A stretch of 64,000 nt of DNA, taken from Arachidicoccus terrestris. GTDB lineage: Bacteria > Bacteroidota > Bacteroidia > Chitinophagales > Chitinophagaceae. Shown here in pieces: positions 56,585 to 64,000 of the stretch (its first letter is position 1; every line of letters begins with the position of its first letter). The translations under genes were made by a program, and so were the position numbers. The notes beneath the pieces were generated by a model. It was not told the origin of the DNA, ran no database searches, and was given only the letters and a program-made list of their open reading frames with translations. The stretch is from the NCBI RefSeq assembly GCF_020042345.1, contig NZ_CP083387.1, forward strand, positions 868,001-932,000, given 5' to 3'.

Positions 56585-57934
56585 CTAATTTCTGGCATAA
56601 AAGAAGGAGGAAAATGAGGGATTTGCCATTTTTTCGCACTTCGATAATTTTTTTTCAATGTTCACGAAGTCGGAAAAATTAATATTTACACTTTGCGCCC
56701 AATTTTCAACTCTACATCTATTTATAATATCACCAGTAGTAACCCTTTGCTTTTTAATATTTACGTACCATTTAGGCCCAGGGAGTTGTTTTTTTGATTT
56801 GGACTGCTGCTGTTTGTGCGATGCCAGTATCATCATAGCATAACATGCGGATACAAATGCCGGAACTTTTGCTACCGCAGTTTTTTCCCGGATTTGTGCC
56901 TGACCACATCCCATTAATGTTTTCTGATCTCTAAAGCCGACTTCTATCTCCCATCTTCTAATATAAGCCTGGACCTGCAGGAAAATATCTATCTCTTGAT
57001 TGGTTGATATTAAATAGGCGGGAGCACGATACAGTAATTTTGATTTTTTGGTGAGCCTATAGGAAACTGGCCTGATAATGATCAGCATTAAGTCTCTCTT
57101 ACCTGATTTTCGCCAGCGTATATCTTTTACAACTTTCACATTGAATGTACGCATCTTTCCTGCAGCCCATGCTTCAACCTGCTGATAAGGATAGTCATCG
57201 CTTTGTCGGATTTGTTCTGGTGTGGGGAGCTCTTCTCCATAATATCGTTTACGTCCCTTTCCTGATTGTTGCTCTTCTGGTAGAGCATAAATTTTTGAAT
57301 CCTTCCTTATGCGGCCAATGAGTTCTACATTTTCTGGAAGTTGCCTTAAAACAGTTCCATTCGTGTAACTGCCGTCCACGCTCAGGATAAGTTTTTTATT
57401 TTTATAGCCATCGTCATCTAAGCACTTTCTCAAGGCTATGACACGCTGGACGCCTACTTCGCTCATTTTTTCTTTCTTCTGTCTTTCCCGGTATAGTGCT
57501 ACTTCCTGGTCGGTCGCATTTTTTGACGGCTTCTTGGTGGGAGGACAATGTTTGAAGTCTACCGGGATGGCCCTTGATGGACCGCAGAGGTCTTTTTCAA
57601 TGAGCGATAAAGAGAGTTGAACAAATCGTTGGCCCCAAATGAAATTATTACAAAACGGGGGGCCAAGTGGATCCCTTAGCCATCCGGTCCCTGATATTTT
57701 CTTCCCTCTCTTCCTTAACAGGGTATCGTCCATGTGTGCATAAATAAAATCGCCTTTCTTTCTATTTTGATACACGACCTCCTTTCTAACTTCAGAAAAA
57801 ATTGCATTCATATCCATTCTTTCACCCTTAAATATTCGATAGGCCGCACTCCAGTCCTTAAACTGATTCCCACTTGCTGTTAACATCCCTGTTATCGTAC
57901 AACGTCCAATACATGAAATAACTCCGTGAGACAA
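56585..57934 (-). CDS. IS4/IS701-like DDE transposase
   Basis: 449 residues from a TTG at 57934, but protein-like sequence continues upstream in the same frame to about 58010 (CFNELFDRCITAFKQSRTFQ) without any ATG/GTG/TTG, so the true N-terminus is longer and probably reached by frameshifting from the AbrB-like ORF. DDE residues: Asp in YAHMDDTLL, Asp in LILSVDGSYTNG, Glu in the exact YREK signature YIRRWEIEVGFRDQK. The stop codon overlaps the left inverted repeat. Confidence 0.9.
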   Translation of the reverse strand: MSHGVISCIGRCTITGMLTASGNQFKDWSAAYRIFKGERMDMNAIFSEVRKEVVYQNRKKGDFIYAHMDDTLLRKRGKKISGTGWLRDPLGPPFCNNFIWGQRFVQLSLSLIEKDLCGPSRAIPVDFKHCPPTKKPSKNATDQEVALYRERQKKEKMSEVGVQRVIALRKCLDDDGYKNKKLILSVDGSYTNGTVLRQLPENVELIGRIRKDSKIYALPEEQQSGKGRKRYYGEELPTPEQIRQSDDYPYQQVEAWAAGKMRTFNVKVVKDIRWRKSGKRDLMLIIIRPVSYRLTKKSKLLYRAPAYLISTNQEIDIFLQVQAYIRRWEIEVGFRDQKTLMGCGQAQIREKTAVAKVPAFVSACYAMMILASHKQQQSKSKKQLPGPKWYVNIKKQRVTTGDIINRCRVENWAQSVNINFSDFVNIEKKLSKCEKMANPSFSSFFYARN

Positions 57935-58011
57935 ATCGCGAGCTCTCTGAAAAGTTCTGGATTGCTTGAAAGCTGTTATACATCTATCGAATAATTCATT
58001 AAAGCAAGCAA

Positions 58012-58221
58012 CTACTCCTTCTTTTTGGGGAGTTTTTTTTTAAGATCTTTTACGGATTCATCACTACGCTGAAGTACTAGGCGCTGGTGATCATCTATCA
58101 CCCACTCAACAATCTCTCCTTGCTTAAATTCTATTGCCTGAGCCACGGCAGCTGGAAAATTTACATACCATTGCTCACTCTTTGCTCTTTTTATTATCTG
58201 AATTTTAGTTGGATATCCCAT
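58012..58221 (-). CDS. AbrB/MazE-like small DNA-binding ORF within the IS element
   Basis: 69 residues: PTKIQIIKRAKSEQWYVNFP and AVAQAIEFKQGEIVEWVI follow the swapped-hairpin AbrB/SpoVT pattern, with a Lys-rich tail (KKKLPKKKE). It lies upstream of the transposase inside the inverted repeats, with the transposase in the -1 frame relative to it. A run of nine A (58033-58041, complement) lies just before its stop and could promote -1 frameshifting or transcript slippage into the transposase frame. It may regulate transposition or give the transposase a DNA-binding N-domain. Confidence 0.7.
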   Translation of the reverse strand: MGYPTKIQIIKRAKSEQWYVNFPAAVAQAIEFKQGEIVEWVIDDHQRLVLQRSDESVKDLKKKLPKKKE

Positions 58222-58322
58222 ATCTAGTCGTTTAACTAGATATAAAGATCACAAAAAATAGCAATATAACCAACTAAATTGCTATTTTTTTTTGCCTTAT
58301 CTAGAAAAAGGCCAAACTAGAG

Positions 58323-58366
58323 AAAACGGGTGACCGGAATTACATATAATTCCGGTCACCCGTTTT
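58323..58366. terminator. right copy of 44-bp perfect hairpin (terminator / direct repeat)
   Basis: Identical to 56530-56573 in all 44 bases, followed here by TTATACC, so its T-run is longer. It terminates the minus-strand SDR gene, and in the pre-insertion locus a single copy would have served both converging genes. Confidence 0.9.
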
Positions 58367-58389
58367 TTATACCTACTGCCGATGGGCTT

Positions 58390-59145
58390 TTATCTGGTCG
58401 TATAACCTCCGTTTGCAAATATCGTTTGCCCCGTAATCCACCAACCCTGTGTGACTAAAAACAACACGAGCGGGGCAATATCATGAATGTCTGTAAGCCC
58501 ACCCAAAGCAGAAGCCGATTTATGATAGGCAACCGCATCTTCACTTTCCTGTCCATAAAAAAATGGTGTATCCATCGGGCCCGGTGCCACTGCGGTAACG
58601 GAAATACCGCGGCTTCCAAACTCCTTGGAGGCGGCGCGCGTAAAATGCTCCACCGGCGCTTTCAAACCTTCATAGGTTGAATATAAGCCGGTGTAAGCAG
58701 CTAACAGGGAGGTGACAATGGTGCAGATCTTCCCACCATCATTGAGATTTTTACCGGCCTCCTGAATAAAAAAATAAGCGACTTTTGAATTAATATCACT
58801 CATGCTGTCATACTCCGACTCAGTGGTATCTACAAACGGCTTTTTCAGGACTTTACCTACAGTATTGATGGCTATATCGATGCTGCCAAACCTTTCTTTT
58901 GCAGCGTCGAATAACTTCGTGACATTGGCAACTCGAGTAAGGTCTCCCTGTACCAGTATAGCATCAGCGCCGGCCGCCTTAACATCAGCCAGTGTTTTTT
59001 CGGCGTCTGCTTTCGTATTCTCACTATTGTAATGGATCACCAGCCTCGCACCCAATGCGGCAAATTGCCTGCTCAGTAGCCCGCCGAGGTTCTTGCCGCC
59101 TCCGGCAATCAATACGATTTTTCCATTCAAATCATTGTTACGCAT
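58390..59145 (-). CDS. short-chain dehydrogenase/reductase
   Basis: 251 residues from ATG at 59145 (an ATG at 59178 would add 11). Rossmann start IVLIAGGGKNLGGLLSRQFA with the SDR Gly pattern; VGKVLKKPFV (NAG-like) and the catalytic set Ser in ICTIVTSLLA (~153), Tyr/Lys in TYEGLKAPVEHF (YxxxK). Classical SDR, probably NADP-dependent judging from an Arg/Asn after the second strand. Transcribed on the same strand as the AraC regulator upstream (72 bp) and sharing a 17-bp upstream motif with it. Substrate unknown. Confidence 0.9.
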   Translation of the reverse strand: MRNNDLNGKIVLIAGGGKNLGGLLSRQFAALGARLVIHYNSENTKADAEKTLADVKAAGADAILVQGDLTRVANVTKLFDAAKERFGSIDIAINTVGKVLKKPFVDTTESEYDSMSDINSKVAYFFIQEAGKNLNDGGKICTIVTSLLAAYTGLYSTYEGLKAPVEHFTRAASKEFGSRGISVTAVAPGPMDTPFFYGQESEDAVAYHKSASALGGLTDIHDIAPLVLFLVTQGWWITGQTIFANGGYTTR

Positions 59146-59195
59146 AATTATCAATTTAGATGAGTAACAAAGATCCATTGAATATATGGGGTAGT

Positions 59196-59212
59196 CATGG
59201 TGAACTTTTCGG
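59196..59212. promoter_or_regulatory. 17-bp motif upstream of the SDR gene (copy 1)
   Basis: CATGGTGAACTTTTCGG, 50 bp before the SDR ATG, identical to the copy before the AraC gene. A weak -7 (GATCTTTG) lies between it and the start. Confidence 0.75.
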
Positions 59213-59217
59213 AACTT

Positions 59218-59592
59218 TCATGGACTGTTCCTATGATTTTTTCGAAAGTTTCCCGGCGTTTCTCCCGTCCATTTCTTAAAGAATTTAGAAAAATTGGAAG
59301 GATCATAGGTAAGCACCATGGCGATATGTGCGATTGAGCCGTCAGTCTCCAAAAGCATCTGCCTGGCTCTGTCAATGATTTTTGCATCATAAAAATAACA
59401 GGGATGTTTCCCTTTAATCTTCCGGACAGTATCCGACAGATGCCCATGTGAAATGGCCAGCTCCTGCGCAATTTGCCCCAGCTCCATAAATGCTGTTGCT
59501 TTGCCGCTAATCACTTCCTCTATATGCCGATCCAGAAAATCAAAATAAGCTTCAATAATCTCAGTACTTCTTTTAGGTTGTTCTCCTTCCAT
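59218..59592 (-). CDS. single-domain AraC-family regulator
   Basis: 124 residues, consisting almost only of the AraC double HTH: SHGHLSDTVRKIKGKHPCYF (first HTH) and IAHIAMVLTYDPSNFSKFFK (second HTH) with the family PSNFSKFFKKWTGETPGNFR ending. There is no ligand-binding cupin. It likely regulates the SDR gene just downstream and itself: both are preceded by the same 17-bp motif at a similar distance (50 and 59 bp). Confidence 0.88.
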   Translation of the reverse strand: MEGEQPKRSTEIIEAYFDFLDRHIEEVISGKATAFMELGQIAQELAISHGHLSDTVRKIKGKHPCYFYDAKIIDRARQMLLETDGSIAHIAMVLTYDPSNFSKFFKKWTGETPGNFRKNHRNSP

Positions 59593-59651
59593 AATGCTTG
59601 CTTGTGACTGTTATGAATAGCAGCCCAAAATAAGCTTTTATCCACTGTCAA

Positions 59652-59668
59652 CATGGTGAACTTTTCGG
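59652..59668. promoter_or_regulatory. 17-bp motif upstream of the AraC gene (copy 2)
   Basis: CATGGTGAACTTTTCGG again, 59 bp before the AraC ATG, same orientation as copy 1. Spacing to the near -7 element (26 versus 28 bp) is nearly conserved in the two copies. Confidence 0.75.
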
Positions 59669-59896
59669 CTTTTAACGCAGTAACAAAAAAATGGGCGGGC
59701 TAGCAACCAGCGAATAGATACTTCAGTTATTATGATAAGTCGGTCTGGCCGGCCGGTGGGGCACAAACCCATCTCTGGCAAACAAATTCATGTCAACAAT
59801 ATTCCGGCCAGTAAACACCTGTAGTAATAAAAATGGACCTCCCGTTATCAGGAGATCCAGATTTTTAATCTAGCGTTTAAATGCTTTCAAAACGCA

Positions 59897-59968
59897 CTAG
59901 ATACCTCCGACGCCCAAACTGTCTAGAAGTGCAGTCAAGATGGCGATTAATTTGGCTAAAATGTCCAT
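59897..59968 (-). CDS. 23-aa hydrophobic micropeptide A
   Basis: Begins MDILAKLIAILTALLDSLGV and ends after three more residues. Mostly Leu/Ile/Ala with one Lys and two Asp at helix-compatible spacing, hence an amphipathic or membrane helix. ATG begins one base after the leader stop (TAA-A-ATG), implying translational coupling. Closely parallel to micropeptide B (shared ILTALL-SLG core). Too short for common gene callers. Confidence 0.6.
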   Translation of the reverse strand: MDILAKLIAILTALLDSLGVGGI

Positions 59969-59969
59969 T

Positions 59970-60017
59970 TTAAATAGGTTTAAAGTTAGCGCTTACTCTA
60001 TTCAGGGTTTTCAGCAT
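59970..60017 (-). CDS. 15-codon leader ORF of module A
   Basis: MLKTLNRVSANFKPI, preceded by AAGGAGGG at the right distance. KTLNRVS is also encoded in one frame of module B, with one synonymous change, but there the ATG is missing, so the RNA element may be what is conserved. Confidence 0.45.
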   Translation of the reverse strand: MLKTLNRVSANFKPI

Positions 60018-60216
60018 AGGCCCTCCTTGCAAGTATTACCAAAGTTAAACCTGGCTATGTCATTTTTTGTCAAACGGTTTTGTATTCAATTAAATTATAT
60101 TCAATTTAAAAATAATTTAATAGTATAAAAGTCTTATTCCCAGATGGTTAAAAATCAAACCGGCACTTTGTTCAGATTTCACATTATACGGTAATATAAA
60201 GTAGGCACATGCACCA

Positions 60217-60456
60217 TAAAAAATCTCCCGAAATTTCGGGAGATTCAAACTCTTAATCTTGAGTTCTCTGAAAACTTTGTAAGCTTACTAGAGACCCAAG
60301 CTGCCTAAAAGTGCAGTCAATACGGCTAATAACGTTGTTAAGATTCCCATTTTTGACAAATTTTTAAGTGAATGCTTACTCTGTTCAGGGTTTTCGGCTT
60401 GCCCCTCCTTGCAATTGATACCAAAATTATAGGAACCTATGTCATTTTCTGTCAAA
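60217..60456 (-). other. micropeptide module B: promoter, leader, hydrophobic peptide, terminator
   Basis: Same order as module A: TTTG (60453-60456)-23-TAATTTTG (60422-60429), AAGGAGGGG, conserved leader (GAAAACCCTGAACAGAG), peptide ORF 60350-60288, and a perfect 24-nt palindrome (60222-60245) with T-run. Shared blocks with A in the promoter, leader and coding parts show tandem duplication with divergence. Confidence 0.7.
60288..60350 (-). CDS. 20-aa hydrophobic micropeptide B
   Basis: MGILTTLLAVLTALLGSLGL. Entirely uncharged apart from the termini, and would span a membrane as a short helix. It aligns with micropeptide A over the ILxxL-A-LTALL-SLG pattern. Flanked by a module-specific promoter and a perfect terminator hairpin, which argues that it is expressed as a short mRNA of about 200 nt. 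Confidence 0.6.
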   Translation of the reverse strand: MGILTTLLAVLTALLGSLGL

Positions 60457-60588
60457 CGCTTCAAGATAACGAAACGAGGCCCGTTTATTGTTCAATTATC
60501 TGGGACATATTGAAGATATAAAGCCAGGCGCCTATTTAATTCCCAAATGTCGATTTCACATTAAATAAAGCATCTCTTTACAACAGTC

Positions 60589-60623
60589 AAAAAACCCACA
60601 TGCAGATCTACATGCACGTGGGT
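60589..60623 (-). terminator. rho-independent terminator of gyrB
   Basis: ACCCAC-G-TGCA and TGCA-T-GTGGGT form a stem with one mismatch and an 8-nt loop, followed on the minus strand by a run of six T. Located 50-80 bp after the gyrB stop. Confidence 0.85.
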
Positions 60624-60671
60624 CTTAATTTGTTTCTGATAAATTCAACATGTTATCCGCTACAGGCAATA

Positions 60672-62696
<2,025 letters not shown>

Positions 62697-62911
62697 TTAG
62701 GCTTTTAAAAAAGTGTAGCGAAGTTACGGTTTTTTAGGGGATTTGCCCCTTTTTAAACCGTGTATTTTAATGAGGGCTGCATGCCTCCGCAAGGCAAAAG
62801 CGATCCGCTTTTTTCCTCTTGCAATTAACTGAAAACAAGTGAACAATATATAAAAATTTTAATTTATTTAGCAAAGATGCACATGCGGCATTTAAAATGG
62901 CGCATTTACCC

Positions 62912-62919
62912 TATTTTTG
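62912..62919 (+). promoter_or_regulatory. candidate -7 element of the arginase-family gene
   Basis: TATTTTTG fits TAnnTTTG, 22 bp before the ATG at 62942. The -33 region (about 62890) lacks a clear TTG. Confidence 0.4.
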
Positions 62920-62941
62920 TCTAAAATTTTACGCTTACACA

Positions 62942-64000
62942 ATGTCATCATTTAACGAACAAACCATTATTGATTTTCTAGAACCCGTACATCTTTTTGA
63001 ACTCTCCCAGGACGAAGGCTTTAAAACCTCCCAGATTGGCTATTATATTACCAGTTATGAAGAAAGCTTCCCGGATTTAACCGATGCCGATCTGATTATT
63101 GTAGGTATCGGAGAATACAGAGGCAAGGGCTTTCCAAACAGGGGTACCCCTTCAGCAGATGTTTTCCGTACAGAATTCTATCAACTCTATCAATGGCATA
63201 AAAATGTCAAAATTGCTGACATCGGTAATATTGTTCTTGGTAAAAATCTTTCTGACTCCTACGCTGCCTTAAAAATTGTTTTATCAGAACTGCTTTTATT
63301 GCAAAATGCGAAAATTCTGATTATCGGCGGCTCCCATGATCTGACGACCGCTCAGTGTGCCGCCTATGGCAAACTGGATCGTACCTTCGATCTTTGCTGT
63401 ATTGATGCTAAAATGGACATGGACACAGATAGTCAGGCGCCTGCTGACAGATTCTTGCTGGATATGTTTACCCAGTCACCGAATTATCTGAACCATTATA
63501 ATCACCTTGGGTTTCAGAGTTACTTTGTACACCCGGAAATGCTGGAAGTCATTGACCGCCTTCGTTTTGATTGTGTACGGGTCGGAAGGGTCAAGGAAAA
63601 AATCGAAGAAGTAGAGCCACCTATCCGGCACTCGGATGCGATCAGCCTGGATATTTCTGCTATTCAAAGCGGACACGCGCCGGCCAATCTGATGACCCCT
63701 AACGGTCTTAACGGGGAAGAAGCCTGTCGTTTAATGCAGTTTGCCGGTATGAGCAGTAAGGTCAGCAGCATCGGCTTCTATGATTATCAGCAACACCTGG
63801 ACAGAAACTTTCAGACGGCCAAACAATTAAGCCATCTGGCCTGGTATCTGGTTGATGGGATCCATCAGGGCAAACAGGAAGCCGATCCCCAGACCCGTCA
63901 GAATTTTAATGAATTTCATCTGGCTTTCGCAGAGATGGAAACCACTTTTTTGCAAAGTAAAAAGACCGGTCGCTGGTGGATGGAACTGCCCGATGGCCAT
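62942..64000 (+). CDS. arginase/formimidoylglutamase-family protein, 3' end outside window
   Basis: 353 codons up to the edge; the family in Bacteroidota is about 380-390 residues, so 30-40 are missing. The first Mn motif GGSHD (129-133) is intact, but the second is CIDAKMDMD (153-161), with Lys where ureohydrolases have His (DAHxD), and the third is SLDISAIQ (235-242) rather than SxDxDxxDP. LTPNGLNGEEAC (here MTPNGLNGEEAC) and HLAWYLVDGI match the Bacteroidota subfamily. It may be a variant hydrolase with altered metal binding. ATG at 62942 follows a good -7 element. Confidence 0.85.
   Translation, partial: MSSFNEQTIIDFLEPVHLFELSQDEGFKTSQIGYYITSYEESFPDLTDADLIIVGIGEYRGKGFPNRGTPSADVFRTEFYQLYQWHKNVKIADIGNIVLGKNLSDSYAALKIVLSELLLLQNAKILIIGGSHDLTTAQCAAYGKLDRTFDLCCIDAKMDMDTDSQAPADRFLLDMFTQSPNYLNHYNHLGFQSYFVHPEMLEVIDRLRFDCVRVGRVKEKIEEVEPPIRHSDAISLDISAIQSGHAPANLMTPNGLNGEEACRLMQFAGMSSKVSSIGFYDYQQHLDRNFQTAKQLSHLAWYLVDGIHQGKQEADPQTRQNFNEFHLAFAEMETTFLQSKKTGRWWMELPDGH

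Larger units (their letters stand above)
56574..58322 (-). mobile_element. IS4-like insertion sequence, 1749 bp
   Basis: Terminal inverted repeats CTTTAGTTTGGC (56574-56585) and GCCAAACTAGAG (58311-58322; complement CTCTAGTTTGGC, 11 of 12 matching) bound the element. Inside are a DDE transposase and an AbrB/MazE-like ORF, both on the minus strand. Both ends abut identical copies of a 44-bp perfect palindrome, far longer than the usual 8-12-bp target duplication of this family. Intact transposase motifs suggest the element may be active or recently inserted. Confidence 0.9.
59829..60074 (-). other. micropeptide module A: promoter, leader ORF, hydrophobic peptide, terminator
   Basis: On the minus strand: promoter TTTG (60071-60074)-23-TAACTTTG (60040-60047); strong AAGGAGGG; a leader ORF of 15 codons (60017-59970, MLKTLNRVSANFKPI); stop followed after one base by ATG of a 23-residue peptide (59968-59897); then a hairpin (59835-59858, stem GGAUCUCC with one wobble) and a T-run. 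Repeated as module B about 380 bp upstream. Confidence 0.7.

Noticed and set aside
59940-60128. 62-codon plus-strand frame across micropeptide module A
   Set aside because: It is antisense to the module; all promoter, ribosome-binding and terminator signals belong to the minus strand.

Overview
The window reads as chromosome of a Bacteroidota bacterium, most likely from the Chitinophagaceae/Chitinophagia side. The evidence is a SusC/SusD pair, many Cys-anchored lipoproteins, several promoters of the TTTG-N(19-23)-TAnnTTTG type used by the Bacteroidota housekeeping sigma factor, weak Shine-Dalgarno signals, and lineage-typical families (GSCFA protein, 6-bladed beta-propeller, Pycsar-effector-like membrane protein, HglS, PspC, redoxin/DUF3738). 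No tRNA, rRNA or CRISPR array was seen; one 4.5S/SRP RNA gene is present.

Layout. 1-9.3 kb (minus): a sialoglycan-type polysaccharide utilisation operon, SusC - SusD - sialidase - SusE-like lipoprotein - DapA/NanA-family aldolase (cut by the left edge), headed by a FadR-type GntR regulator. 9.5-11.4 kb: a drug-type MFS pump and a conserved hypothetical. 11.4-17.7 kb: an AT-rich island with an outer-membrane beta-barrel receptor, a secreted beta-propeller and decayed small genes. 17.7-29.3 kb (minus): a run built around polyphosphate kinase: PAP2 phosphatase, HD domain fused to a Pycsar-type membrane module, PPK1, an SdiA-regulated-like lipoprotein, a metallophosphoesterase-like/outer-membrane barrel fusion whose catalytic motifs are eroded, and a GAF protein. 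29.6-31.3 kb: an Rpn-like PD-(D/E)XK protein followed by a partial tandem copy of its C-terminus. 31.4-46.3 kb: core metabolism and transport (DedA, dicarboxylate symporter, amino-acid permease, NadB, lipid A-type acyltransferase, HAD phosphatase, SRP RNA, transaldolase-like aldolase, S41 peptidase, aconitase). 46.4-49.7 kb: a Crp/Fnr regulator, two pirins and a GNAT protein. 49.7-54.9 kb: a thioredoxin-fold protein and a three-gene lysine (2-aminoadipate) catabolic operon with its own consensus promoter. 55-59.7 kb: GSCFA protein, a small exported protein, an IS4-like element flanked by a perfect 44-bp duplicated hairpin, and an SDR/AraC pair sharing a 17-bp motif. 59.8-60.5 kb: two tandem, independently promoted and terminated mini-genes for 20-23 residue hydrophobic peptides. 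60.7-64 kb: gyrB and an arginase-family protein cut by the right edge.

The best candidates for something undescribed are the tandem micropeptide modules (59.83-60.46 kb), the IS element with a hairpin-sized duplication and a second ORF in the -1 frame, and the Rpn C-terminal duplication. All functional statements are from sequence reading by eye; no database search was run.
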